Source: Butyrivibrio sp. AE3009
GTDB lineage: Bacteria > Bacillota > Clostridia > Lachnospirales > Lachnospiraceae
Reading direction: 5' to 3'
NCBI RefSeq assembly: GCF_000420845.1
Contig: NZ_ATVS01000016.1
Span: 1 to 64,000 of the forward strand
Length of the DNA stretch: 64,000 nt
A model generated the notes under the pieces. That model did not search any database and was not told where the DNA came from. It saw only the letters and a list, made by a program, of their open reading frames with translations. Shown here piece by piece: positions 8,920-17,127 of the stretch; position 1 is the first letter of the stretch; every line of letters begins with the position of its first letter. The position numbers were made by a program, and so were the translations under genes.

Positions 8920-10032
8920 TTACTTCTTTGTGGCATTATCATAGACCGACTCAAGATACTCTTTCCACTGATAAAAGATGGCATCCTCGCCGGCTACCTG
9001 TTCAATTTTTCTTGCCTCTTCTCCAAAGCGACTTGCCAGCTCCTTGTCCTCAATGAGCCTTAAGATGCGGTCTGTAAGAGCCTCTTCATCTCCCACAGGA
9101 ATAAGGAATCCGTTCTCACCATCCCTTATAACCGCTCTGGGGCCACCGCAGGGACAATCCGTTGATACCACCGGCATTCCCATGGCCATGGCTTCAAGGA
9201 GCGAATTGGGCATTCCCTCGTAGTCTGAGGAATAGGCATATACCTCACCCTTTGGAATCTCTTTTTCAAGATCGCTGCAGGGTCCCATGAGATGGATGTA
9301 GTCCTGAGCGCTATTCTCCACAATCAGCTGTTCCAGGATTTCCTTGGTTCCGTCCTGGGAATCAGGTCCGAAGATCTTGAGCTGATAATCCGGGTGCTTC
9401 TCATGAACCTTGAGAAATGCTCTGACCAGCATAGGCTGGTTCTTGAAGTCCACAAGTCTTGCATGGTGCATCACGCATTTTTCCTTGTTTTCAGGATGTG
9501 TGACACCGAAATACTTAGGATTTATCGGATTAATTATAACTCTTGAATTGTCCTGCAGGTAGGGTTTAAAGAAATCCCTCTGCTCCTCAGTCTGGAACAC
9601 GCAGCCCGCAGCCTTTGGAAAGAGCCATTTGATCTGGATCTTATCTGAAAAGGCATCGTAGTAGCCGATGGGGTTGATCCTCACGGACAGTACTACCGGA
9701 ATATCACTGTTCCCGGCCGCCATGAGAGCTCTGTAATTGGCTCTGTGGGCGAAGGCTACCAGGATGTCGGGATTGTACTTCCTGGTGAATTCTTTAAGAT
9801 ATTTAACTCTTAATAGGAACTTGGTTACCCTGCCCTTTTTCTCATCCTCGGGGCGAAGTCCCACGTGAACTCTGGTGACCTCGGGAACAAGTTCAAATTC
9901 GTTCTCGTCCGTCCATTCGGTGGCCACATAGACCTTGTAGCCCTCCTTGGCGAAGCGGTTGGCAAGATTGGACACAACACGCTCGGCGCCGCCCTGGCAC
10001 AGACAGTTTAAATGAAATGCTATGCTCTTCAT
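8920..10032 (-). CDS. Glycosyltransferase family 4
   Basis: A 370-residue GT-B enzyme. The N-terminus reads FHLNCLCQGGAERVVSNLAN. The donor-site region has YAYSSDYEGMPNSLLEAMAM, followed by STDCPCGGPRAVIRDGENGF, nearly the same as in the 5688-6905 enzyme. The two probably use related nucleotide-sugar donors, although overall identity is modest. RBS AGGAAG precedes the ATG at 10032. The 96-base gap to the downstream AsnB-like gene holds only degenerate GTTATCTATYG-type short repeats. It is expected to act on the cytoplasmic face on a lipid-linked glycan. The exact linkage is unknown. Confidence 0.9.
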   Translation of the reverse strand: MKSIAFHLNCLCQGGAERVVSNLANRFAKEGYKVYVATEWTDENEFELVPEVTRVHVGLRPEDEKKGRVTKFLLRVKYLKEFTRKYNPDILVAFAHRANYRALMAAGNSDIPVVLSVRINPIGYYDAFSDKIQIKWLFPKAAGCVFQTEEQRDFFKPYLQDNSRVIINPINPKYFGVTHPENKEKCVMHHARLVDFKNQPMLVRAFLKVHEKHPDYQLKIFGPDSQDGTKEILEQLIVENSAQDYIHLMGPCSDLEKEIPKGEVYAYSSDYEGMPNSLLEAMAMGMPVVSTDCPCGGPRAVIRDGENGFLIPVGDEEALTDRILRLIEDKELASRFGEEARKIEQVAGEDAIFYQWKEYLESVYDNATKK

Positions 10033-10044
10033 ATGTTCTTCCTG

Positions 10045-11256
10045 TTATTCGTAGTGTGACAGCACTGAGTGTATGGCATCTCTGTATTTTTCAGGCGTGT
10101 AAAAAAGTGCTCTCTCATAGGCCTTGTCTGAATAGCTCTTGAACAGAGCCTCATCATCAAGGAGCCTTATTATCGCCCCTGCAAGGACCTTCTCTTCATC
10201 GGTGATGACCTCAGGATCCATGTTAACTTCAGGGCTCATATCGGGAACAAGGATTCCGTAGGCACCTTCAATAACCTTGTCGGTACTGCTGCCGTCGGGT
10301 TTCCTCTTTATCAGCTCTTCATACTCGCTGTCTGACAATAGAATCTCCCTGGGGCCTGTCTTACAATCGGCGCTGACAAGGGGCTTTCTGAGTGCCATTC
10401 CCTCAAGGACCGAATTGGGAAATCCCTCGTGGTTGGAACTGCAGACATATATGTCCGAAGCTGCCACATAGGGAAATACATTTTTCTTAACACCGGGAAA
10501 AGCGGTCTTGTCCGCAATTCCAAGCTTCTCTGCCATTTCCTTGTAGCCTGACCAGTCGCCGGCTCCGTATACGGCAAGGCGAACCTCGGGGTGACGCTGC
10601 TGAACCAGATAAAAGGCTTTGACGAGATGCCAGATGCCTTTGATGTAGTCGTTTCTTCCTGTGCAGGAGATGACTTTGACATTGCCCTCTGCTCTCCCTG
10701 CAGCGAAGGGTATGTCGTTTGCAGGCTCTGCCGCATGTTTCTCTATGTCCTCAATATCCAGCGGATTGTAGATATAGGTGCTCTTATCATAGTTATAATC
10801 AGCAAGGAGCTGTCTTACGATTTCTTTGGAACAGGACAGAACCTGATCTGATTTTCTGCAGAAAAGGCGAAGCTGCCTTGGGTTCTCCATGTCGGTCTGA
10901 CAACGAAGTCCGGTCAGTACCTTGCCCGGGCCGCCCGACAGTACATTTACGTAGTTGGCGCTGGAGCCAAAGCTGTAGGCGATATCGCAGCCTAGGTCTC
11001 TTTTAAGCTTCTTAACCTTTTTTACCCTCTTAAATACGTTAAGTACCTTGTTGACGATGCCCTTCCTGGCGGGCACATCTATGTCAATTACATCCAGCCC
11101 CGTCACATCGTAGTTGATGTCCTTGGAGCTGAAGATCACGATATGTACATTGTAAAAATCCTGCATGAGACGGGCCGTTTTGACACATACCCTCTCAAAG
11201 CCGCCCTGGTGCAGCATTGGCACCATAAGGAGCAGGTTCTTTTTGGCTTTATCCAT
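10045..11256 (-). CDS. Glycosyltransferase family 4
   Basis: A 403-residue GT-B glycosyltransferase. It starts LLLMVPMLHQGGFERVCVKT, the family's glycine-rich N-terminal loop with GGFERV replacing the commoner GGAERV. The C-terminal half carries CTGRNDYIKGIWHLVKAF and the donor-binding SSNHEGFPNSVLEGMAL with the E-x7-E spacing. An insertion around residues 320-355 (a Lys/Asp-rich stretch after ILLSDSEYEELI) is not seen in the two neighbouring GT4 enzymes. AGAGGAAG precedes the ATG. It is co-transcribed with the genes on both sides (gaps of 12 and 33 bases). Substrate unknown. Confidence 0.9.
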   Translation of the reverse strand: MDKAKKNLLLMVPMLHQGGFERVCVKTARLMQDFYNVHIVIFSSKDINYDVTGLDVIDIDVPARKGIVNKVLNVFKRVKKVKKLKRDLGCDIAYSFGSSANYVNVLSGGPGKVLTGLRCQTDMENPRQLRLFCRKSDQVLSCSKEIVRQLLADYNYDKSTYIYNPLDIEDIEKHAAEPANDIPFAAGRAEGNVKVISCTGRNDYIKGIWHLVKAFYLVQQRHPEVRLAVYGAGDWSGYKEMAEKLGIADKTAFPGVKKNVFPYVAASDIYVCSSNHEGFPNSVLEGMALRKPLVSADCKTGPREILLSDSEYEELIKRKPDGSSTDKVIEGAYGILVPDMSPEVNMDPEVITDEEKVLAGAIIRLLDDEALFKSYSDKAYERALFYTPEKYRDAIHSVLSHYE

Positions 11257-11289
11257 TAGATCTTCCTCTTGTGTAAATATGGACTCTTA

Positions 11290-12780
11290 TCAAAAATGTC
11301 CGTGTTCATAGAAATATTCCAGTTCTCTTGCCTGGAGCTTGACGTCAAATCCGGCATTTCTGAGCTTGTTAATGATGTACTTGGAGGACTGGCTCCTGTC
11401 ACCGATGGAATACTCGATGCTTCTGTGCATTCTGTTTCCGGGAACCTTCTCCCTTATTGCCATCTGGGCAAATTCCTGACGCTCTTCCTCTGTCATGGTA
11501 TTGAGGGTATCAAAGCCCGTATCCTTGTCAAGAAGGTCCATATCGGGAGTATCGTCGGTTTCAAAAATGCTCTCTCTTCTCTCTCCTGTTATAGCTGTAA
11601 GGGTCTGATTGAGCTTGATCTCCTCCATAAGGGGCTGTGAGCCGTAGTCCTCGTGGAGCATAAGGTCATCAATGATCTTTCTTGCCCAGTCCCTTGCCTC
11701 TGAGTTAATGCTCATCATGGACACCAGCTCTGTTGCGTTAACTTCCGGTGTTACAGAGTCTGACACCAGGCACTGAAGTCCTGCTGCCTGTGCCTCAACA
11801 ACGCTTCCGGGAAGTCCCTCATATCTTGAAGGGAAGCAGAAATAGTCCATAGCCTGATAATAATCGCTGGCATTACTCTTATTTCCCGCAAAAATGCATC
11901 TGTCGGCGATGTGGAGCTTGTCAGCAAGCTTCTTCATATCCTCCATGAGTGGGCCCTTGCCCAGCATAAGGAGTCTTATGCGCATGCCATGGAGTATGGT
12001 GTATTGGTTAAGGTCGTCGTTATCAAGAAGACGACATACGTTGGCAAATACTGTTAATAAGAATTCGTGGTTCTTGGCATATCTAAAGCTCCCCACATGT
12101 CCTATTACAAGGGCATTGGAGACTCCAAGTTCCTTACGAAGTACATTTCTCTTTTCCTCGTCGTAGGCGAAATGACCAAGATCGATTGCGTTGGGAATGA
12201 TGCGGACACTGCCGATATCCATGAGATTCTTGCCAAATACCGAGTAGCCGGCCTCCCTGGAACAAGCAAAGTTCCAATCTGTGGAACCTTCCTTCTGAAG
12301 AGGCGAGCGGAAGAACTTGGTGGCAAGGCCCTTGACGCCTGCGTCTACACCGGCGCTTCTGGCATGGGCTATTGTGATGGGAACACCTGCCTTCTTGGCA
12401 ATGGGAAGATAGATGGCTGCGGTGCTGGTCATATGGCCCTGGACAACCTTCCACTCTCCTTCGTGTTCCTTAAAAAATTGCTTGATGGCGGCTTTGTATT
12501 CATTGATATTTGTGCCGACAAATTTAGGGAGACAGAAAATTCTCCCTCCGAGTTTTTTAACGCTATTATCAAAATAGTCCGGCTCCCTGACTGCCATCAG
12601 TTCATCAGAAGTCGGACTCTTTTTTCCAGTCTTTTCGGGGCTATAATGCACCAGGAAATCGAACTGAATCTTATCCCTGTTCATATTCCTGTACAGATCC
12701 ATAATGCGGCACTCTGCGCCGCCAACCCCAAGTCCCCCAAGGACATGCAGTATTCTTATCTGCCCATAACCGTATTCCAT
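11290..12780 (-). CDS. Glycosyltransferase family 4 with C-terminal extension
   Basis: A 496-residue protein; the first 380 residues or so are an EpsF-like GT4. It begins RILHVLGGLGVGGAECRIMD, has VIGHVGSFRYAKNHEFLL at the domain junction and FPSRYEGLPGSVVEAQAAG at the donor site. The remaining 110 residues or so (after about residue 385) are charged, acidic and not part of the GT-B fold, with MTEEERQEFAQMAIREK and a Tyr-rich end. I recognise no domain there. It is the first gene of the left-hand unit; GTGAGG lies before the ATG, and a 660-base gene-free region with palindromes and a tandem repeat lies upstream. Function of the tail is unknown. Confidence 0.88.
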   Translation of the reverse strand: MEYGYGQIRILHVLGGLGVGGAECRIMDLYRNMNRDKIQFDFLVHYSPEKTGKKSPTSDELMAVREPDYFDNSVKKLGGRIFCLPKFVGTNINEYKAAIKQFFKEHEGEWKVVQGHMTSTAAIYLPIAKKAGVPITIAHARSAGVDAGVKGLATKFFRSPLQKEGSTDWNFACSREAGYSVFGKNLMDIGSVRIIPNAIDLGHFAYDEEKRNVLRKELGVSNALVIGHVGSFRYAKNHEFLLTVFANVCRLLDNDDLNQYTILHGMRIRLLMLGKGPLMEDMKKLADKLHIADRCIFAGNKSNASDYYQAMDYFCFPSRYEGLPGSVVEAQAAGLQCLVSDSVTPEVNATELVSMMSINSEARDWARKIIDDLMLHEDYGSQPLMEEIKLNQTLTAITGERRESIFETDDTPDMDLLDKDTGFDTLNTMTEEERQEFAQMAIREKVPGNRMHRSIEYSIGDRSQSSKYIINKLRNAGFDVKLQARELEYFYEHGHF

Positions 12781-12842
12781 AATTCCTCACTATTTTCCTA
12801 CCCGGAAGTGTATTGGTTACCCGGACGGTATTCCTCGAATCC

Positions 12843-12985
12843 GGGATTTGGAACGCACATTTTCCGCTCACAAAGCTGGACACTTCGCTCAGCCCAGAGA
12901 TATGCATCTGCGTGCATAAGGCACTTGATGCATTGGTCTTTACTCCGTAGCTTTGAAATCGCGTAAAATGTGCGTTCCAAATCCC
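12843..12985. repeat. Long interrupted palindrome 2 with conserved apex
   Basis: Outer arms 12843-12867 and 12961-12985 match as an inverted repeat at 24 of 25 positions. Inner pairing includes 12871-12877 with 12949-12955 and a perfect 7-bp stem 12902-12908 with 12927-12933. The apex 12911-12925 is the exact reverse complement of AGTGCCTTATGCACG, the 15-mer at the apex of the palindromes at 17-191 and 21282-21460. Arm sequences are unrelated to those of the other two. Because the apex points the other way here relative to gene direction, a DNA-level role or independent transcription is more likely than a simple 3'-UTR role. Confidence 0.85.
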
Positions 12986-13054
12986 AGCTCCGAAGCATAC
13001 CTGTGCGTATATACCGATTGTTACTTATATGTCTGTAATCTATTTGGTAGATAT

Positions 13055-13173
13055 AAATCTCGTTTCGTCAACCTGGCCGCAATCTTTTGATAGAGTCAAA
13101 TCTCGTTTCGTCAATCTGGCCGCAATCTTTTGATAGAGTCAAATCTCGTTTCGTCAATCTGGTCGCAATCTTT
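13055..13173. repeat. 43-base tandem repeat, 2.8 copies
   Basis: Units start at 13055, 13098 and 13141, exactly 43 bases apart. Each begins AAATCTCGTTTCGTCAA and continues through a CTGGYCGCAATCTTT block; the third copy is cut after 33 bases. Copies differ at only two positions over the shared length, so the expansion looks recent. There are no spacers, so it is not a CRISPR array. It sits in the gene-free stretch 12781-13440 between palindromes 2 and 5. I see no open reading frame with a plausible RBS in the stretch and cannot assign a function. Confidence 0.85.
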
Positions 13174-13236
13174 TTCAGCCTGCTCAAAGATCTGGAGCCG
13201 GAGGTAATGTATGCAGCCACCATGCTTGCATGGCTT

Positions 13237-13361
13237 GTCCTTGATGTTCAGAAAACATCATGTTACACTGAGTTGCCCGATGGAGAATGATTGCAGCTGC
13301 TCATGAGTCTTTCGCCATCGGTAGATGTATGGCTACATGCTGGTTTATGAATGTCAAGGAT
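13237..13361. repeat. Degenerate long interrupted palindrome 5
   Basis: Arms 13237-13263 and 13335-13361 pair at about 20 of 27 positions, including an uninterrupted TCCTTGA/TCAAGGA match. An inner stem CCGATGG (13277-13283) pairs with CCATCGG (13315-13321). It resembles the other long palindromes of the window in size and nested layout but is more decayed and lacks the conserved AGTGCCTTATGCACG apex. It lies about 80 bases after the stop codon of the DUF2334 gene. The rest of 13362-13440 shows no recognisable feature. Confidence 0.5.
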
Positions 13362-13440
13362 TGCGTCCGGCATTCGTAGCAATAACCATGTCAGCCATCA
13401 CACTTTCAGCACTCATTCACTCAGTTACTCATTCAATCTA

Positions 13441-14184
13441 TCACTTGATCATTTTCCTTAACTTTACAGCATAATACTTAGCTGTAGCTGTCAGGTATTC
13501 CTTAATCTCTGCAGCGAAGGTCTGCTTTTCGGCGTCTATGTTCAAGAAGTCTGAATAGGAAACAACTTCTGCCTTGTCGAAAAGTTTCTCGAAGGAGTCA
13601 AAATCCTTGTCTGTCATGGTGTTTGCGTGATAGACGAAGGTCACCATACCGTCGGAGGTGTCTTTCAGGCTCTTGCCCTTGCTGACTGAGATGGGATAGA
13701 AGGTGATGCCGTTCATCTCATAGGGACGTGTGCCGAAGCCATCTGTTATCTTGGTAAAACCGTTCTTTTTCAAAGCGACAAGAGTGTTCTTGTCATAGGA
13801 ATGTGACGGTGCCATGAAAAAGTCGGTGTTAATTCCGTTGGTTCTAAGAATACGCTTGCCGTCTCTGATCATCTTGTCCTGCTCTGAAAGAGAGAGGCCT
13901 GCGAATTCTGATTTGTGATTAAGAGGGAATATTCCGCCCTTTCTTGTGGTATAGAGGTGGTTGAAGCCGTGCATGGCAATAAGCCAGCCCTCTTCTTCAA
14001 GGAGCTTCAGATATTCATAGTAGCCTTTCCTTGGTGTCTGAATCTGCAGCTTTCTGTCCTTATTATCAGGTACCACTCCGATAAGGGGCTTAACGCCATG
14101 CTTATCAAGTATAGCCTTGAACCGAAGAAACTTAGCCCAGTCCATATCCGGAGTTATATCATCCATTCGAATACTAATTCTCAT
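13441..14184 (-). CDS. DUF2334 polysaccharide-deacetylase-like protein
   Basis: A 247-residue protein of the NodB-like deacetylase superfamily (DUF2334 group). It starts RISIRMDDITPDMDW, where the paired aspartates match the catalytic/metal-binding Asp-Asp of these enzymes. It continues with LIGVVPDN, then WLIAMHGFNH containing the His-x3-His-type metal motif, and MAPSHSYDKNTL. It is predicted to be a metal-dependent carbohydrate deacetylase, or a close relative, acting on a lipid-linked or nucleotide-linked sugar. No signal peptide is seen, so it is probably cytoplasmic. It stands alone, flanked by 256 bases (to 14185-14395) and long palindromes, and looks like its own transcription unit. 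Substrate unknown. Confidence 0.8.
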   Translation of the reverse strand: MRISIRMDDITPDMDWAKFLRFKAILDKHGVKPLIGVVPDNKDRKLQIQTPRKGYYEYLKLLEEEGWLIAMHGFNHLYTTRKGGIFPLNHKSEFAGLSLSEQDKMIRDGKRILRTNGINTDFFMAPSHSYDKNTLVALKKNGFTKITDGFGTRPYEMNGITFYPISVSKGKSLKDTSDGMVTFVYHANTMTDKDFDSFEKLFDKAEVVSYSDFLNIDAEKQTFAAEIKEYLTATAKYYAVKLRKMIK

Positions 14185-14395
14185 CCAAATTCCCTTTGAT
14201 TATATCATACTGAATCTATATTTTCGCCTCATCCCCACAGCCTGATACATTCCTCATGCCCGAATCTCCCAAGCTTAATGAATCCTTCCTGACCACTCCC
14301 CAAAAATCCCCATCCTTAACCCATCCCCCAAGGATTGATGTTAAGAACGCAGCCGAGAGTACACTTTATCAATTCCTGTAAGTTATCTATACACA

Positions 14396-14619
14396 GGACA
14401 ATGCTAACAGAGCGTGGATGGGTGGCTTGCAGTAATAAAAATTTTGTCTTATAACGCTGAGGTGAATTTATGAGCGCCGCAGACAGTAAGTCCTTCGACT
14501 GTTCTGAACAGGTGTGAAACGAGAAGGACTTGCTGGATGGGGTGCCATAAATTCCCGATGGGTTATGACAAAATCTTTATTACTGCAAACCAGTCAGCCA
14601 CGCTCTGTCAGTATTGTCC
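14396..14619. repeat. Long interrupted palindrome 4 (different apex)
   Basis: A 224-base imperfect palindrome that fills most of the gap after the epimerase gene, beginning 13 bases past its stop. Arms 14396-14417 and 14598-14619 match at 20 of 22 positions. A second pair, 14425-14455 with 14562-14591, matches over nearly all of 30 positions with a 2-base gap. Inner stems are 14464-14472 with 14546-14554 (perfect, 9 bp) and 14485-14496 with 14523-14534 (11 of 12). The apex holds CTGTTCTGAACAG, not the AGTGCCTTATGCACG core of palindromes 1-3. The flanking 14185-14395 is AT/C-rich and shows no gene; function unknown. Confidence 0.8.
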
Positions 14620-14632
14620 GTCCTATATAAAT

Positions 14633-15607
14633 TTACAGGTTGGCTTTGTACCACTCGATGGCAAGTTCAATTCCTGCCTTGAAGTCATAAGAAGGGTCAT
14701 AGCCGAGGTTCTCGCGTGCCTTGGTGATGTCGGCGTTGGAATCACGGATATCGCCTGCGCGAGGTGGTCCGAAGATTGGCTCTACATCCATGCCAAGGGC
14801 ATCTGTAAGATGATGATAAACATCGATAAGGAACTCTCTTCCGCCGGCTCCGATATTATAAGCCTCACCCGCTGCATCTGAGGATGCAAGGCAGGCGCGA
14901 AGGTTTCCTTCGATAACGTTGTCTACATAAGTGAAATCTCTGGACTGCTTGCCGTCGCCGTTAATTGTAGGTGTCTCGCCGTTCATAAGCTGTCTTAAGA
15001 ACTTAGGGATAACAGCGGCATAAGCTCCGTTGGGATCCTGTCTTCTTCCGAATACGTTGAAATATCTAAGGCCGTAGGTATCAAGGCCGTAGAGCTTCTT
15101 GTAGAGTTTGCCGTACTCTTCATCTGTCTTCTTGGTAAGAGCATAAGGTGACAGTACGTTGCCTTCCTGACCTTCCTTCTTGGGAAGCACTGTGGAATCG
15201 CCGTATACAGAGGAGCTGGAAGCATAAACGAACTTCTTTACTCCGTTCTGTCTTGAAGCCTCCATCATGTTAAGAGTTCCTCTTATATTGATCTCCTCGT
15301 ACAAAAGAGGCATCTCGATACTTCTGGGAACTGAGCCCCAGGCTGCTTCGTTAAGTACATAGTCAACACCCCTGGTTGCTTCCATGCAGGCATCAAGGTC
15401 TCTGATGTCCTTCTCAAGGAAAGTAAACTTCGGATTGCTCATAAAAGGCTGGATGTTCTCAATATGGCCTGTGGACAGGTTATCCATACATCTAACGGTA
15501 TAGCCCATATCAAGAAGCGCCTCACAAATATTGGAACCGATGAAGCCTGCTCCGCCTGTTACCAGGAAAACAGAATCTTCAGGAAATTTTAACTCTTTGA
15601 AACTCAT
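14633..15607 (-). CDS. NAD-dependent epimerase, UDP-GlcNAc(A) 4-epimerase type (WbpP/TviC-like)
   Basis: Extended short-chain dehydrogenase/reductase of 324 residues. The Rossmann motif is GGAGFIGSNICEALL (residues about 18-32). The catalytic region has YASSSSVYGDS and SPYALTKK (Tyr-x3-Lys). The N-terminal extension before the GxxGxxG and the RSIEMPLLYEEINIRGTLN block match UDP-GlcNAc 4-epimerases of the WbpP/TviC group. The gene is 25 bases downstream of a WbpO/TviB-like dehydrogenase, so the pair plausibly makes UDP-GalNAcA from UDP-GlcNAc. It is the last gene of the unit and is followed by palindrome 4. The exact 4-epimerase substrate (GlcNAc or GlcNAcA) is inferred. Confidence 0.88.
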   Translation of the reverse strand: MSFKELKFPEDSVFLVTGGAGFIGSNICEALLDMGYTVRCMDNLSTGHIENIQPFMSNPKFTFLEKDIRDLDACMEATRGVDYVLNEAAWGSVPRSIEMPLLYEEINIRGTLNMMEASRQNGVKKFVYASSSSVYGDSTVLPKKEGQEGNVLSPYALTKKTDEEYGKLYKKLYGLDTYGLRYFNVFGRRQDPNGAYAAVIPKFLRQLMNGETPTINGDGKQSRDFTYVDNVIEGNLRACLASSDAAGEAYNIGAGGREFLIDVYHHLTDALGMDVEPIFGPPRAGDIRDSNADITKARENLGYDPSYDFKAGIELAIEWYKANL

Positions 15608-15632
15608 AAATGTTTATCCTTTCAAAACTAAA

Positions 15633-16949
15633 TTAAAGTCTCCAGTAATCAAACTCAGGAGCCTTATAATCCTCAAGATTATATACGGCCTTAAGATCCA
15701 TGAAGATCTTGGTCTTATGTGAAGGATTGTAATATCCTGCGATATCTGCGGGCTTAAGCTTCTTGAACTCCTCGTGAGATACTGCCATGATCACAAGATC
15801 CAGATTCTTAAGGTCGTCAAAAGAGTTGAACTCAATGCCGTAGAGTCTCTTAGCCTCATCTGAATCAGCCTGAGGATCTACTACAACAGGTGTGATGCCG
15901 TATTCGCCAAGCTCGTTGTAGATGTCGATCACCTTGGTATTACGGGTATCAGGGCAGTTCTCCTTGAAGGTAAATCCAAGGATGGCCACCTTAGCGTTTT
16001 TAACAGGAATATCATTGGCAATAAGTCTTTTAACTGCTGACTCTGCCACATATTTGCCCATATCGTCGTTGATACGTCTTCCGGAGAGGATGATCTGTGA
16101 ATGATAGCCCAGCTCCTCTGCCTTGTAGGTGAGATAGTAAGGATCTACACCGATGCAGTGTCCGCCAACAAGTCCGGGGAAGAACTTAAGGAAGTTCCAC
16201 TTGGTTCCTGCTGCGTCAAGAACGCTCTTGGTATCGATGCCCATCTTATGGAAGATAATGGACAGCTCATTCATGAAAGCGATGTTGATATCACGCTGTG
16301 AATTCTCGATAACCTTGGCTGCCTCTGCAACCTTGATGGACTGTGCCTTGTATACGCCTGCAAGAGCAACCAGCTGATAGATGTTGGCTACTTCTTCAAG
16401 TGTCTCCTCATCCATACCGGATACGATCTTGGTGATGGTATCAAGTCTGTGAACCTTGTCACCGGGGTTGATACGCTCAGGTGAATATCCAACCTTGAAA
16501 TCTACGCCGCACTTAAGTCCGGACTCCTCCTCAAGGATGGGAACACAGATATCCTCTGTTACTCCGGGATATACTGTTGATTCATATACTACAATTGAAC
16601 CCTTGGTGAGATATTTACCAAGAGTACGGCTTGCGCCCTCAACCGGTGAAAGATCCGGTGTATGATCATCATTAACGGGTGTAGGTACCGCAACAACATG
16701 GAACTTACACTCACGAAGCTTCTCGGGATCAGCAGTAAATTCAACTGTTGTCTCCTTGATGGCATCATTGCCCACTTCTCTTGTGGGATCGATTCCCTTT
16801 TTATACAGATCAACCTTGGCTGCGTTAAAATCATATCCTACAACCTTGATTTTCTTTGCAAAAGCAACTGCGATAGGCATGCCGACATATCCAAGTCCTA
16901 CCAGTGACAGCTTTTCTTCGCCCGCAAGGAGCTTCTCATATAAACTCAT
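15633..16949 (-). CDS. UDP-N-acetyl-hexosamine 6-dehydrogenase (WbpO/TviB-like)
   Basis: UDP-sugar dehydrogenase of 438 residues that oxidises C6 of a UDP-HexNAc twice to the uronic acid. It has an N-terminal NAD-binding motif SLVGLGYVGMPIAVAFAKK, then VVAVPTPVNDDHTPDL, and the catalytic cysteine in GLVGGHCIGVDPYYLTYKA. The HSQIILSGRRINDDMG stretch is characteristic of the WbpO/TviB/VipA group rather than plain UDP-glucose dehydrogenase. The true start is the ATG at 16949 after GGAGG; the open frame continues upstream, but only through a hairpin repeat (17038-17122). Together with the epimerase it should supply UDP-GalNAcA, a natural substrate for the AsnB-like amidotransferases downstream. 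Confidence 0.92.
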   Translation of the reverse strand: MSLYEKLLAGEEKLSLVGLGYVGMPIAVAFAKKIKVVGYDFNAAKVDLYKKGIDPTREVGNDAIKETTVEFTADPEKLRECKFHVVAVPTPVNDDHTPDLSPVEGASRTLGKYLTKGSIVVYESTVYPGVTEDICVPILEEESGLKCGVDFKVGYSPERINPGDKVHRLDTITKIVSGMDEETLEEVANIYQLVALAGVYKAQSIKVAEAAKVIENSQRDINIAFMNELSIIFHKMGIDTKSVLDAAGTKWNFLKFFPGLVGGHCIGVDPYYLTYKAEELGYHSQIILSGRRINDDMGKYVAESAVKRLIANDIPVKNAKVAILGFTFKENCPDTRNTKVIDIYNELGEYGITPVVVDPQADSDEAKRLYGIEFNSFDDLKNLDLVIMAVSHEEFKKLKPADIAGYYNPSHKTKIFMDLKAVYNLEDYKAPEFDYWRL

Positions 16950-17037
16950 CGTGTTTCCTCCACACTTAAATGTTTCTGTATCTATTTTTTTACATACATA
17001 GGATATTATACTACTCTTGTCAATCTTATCAAAATTT

Positions 17038-17122
17038 GGACGGTTGTGAGTCAATGGGGACGGTTCTCGCTGACTCACGGAGCGAGTCAGCAAGAACCGT
17101 CCCCATTGACTCACAACCGTCC
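17038..17122. repeat. 39-bp near-perfect hairpin, GGGACGGTTCT repeat family
   Basis: Arms 17038-17076 and 17084-17122 are complementary at 38 of 39 positions around a 7-base loop. The unit contains GGGGACGGTTCT and its complement. It starts 5 bases after the stop codon of the GT4 gene and ends 88 bases before the dehydrogenase start, so it lies in the operon mRNA. Related copies are at 40142-40240 and 32648-32694. Such REP-like repeats are common in clostridial intergenic regions. There is no T-run, so read-through is likely. Confidence 0.88.
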
Positions 17123-17127
17123 ACCTC

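Noticed and set aside
12067..12966. 299-residue plus-strand frame
   Set aside because: It is antisense to the GT4 gene at 11290-12780 and runs into palindrome 2; the composition is that of a shadow frame.
13055..13173. Possible CRISPR array
   Set aside because: The 43-base units are contiguous with no spacers and there are no cas genes in the window.
14190..14200. TATAAT-like sequence just upstream of the DUF2334 start
   Set aside because: A start from it would leave the RBS out of the mRNA and no -35 element is present at the right distance.
16950..17114. N-terminal extension of the UDP-sugar dehydrogenase
   Set aside because: The extra 55 residues come from the hairpin repeat; the ATG at 16949 has a GGAGG and starts the family's normal N-terminus.
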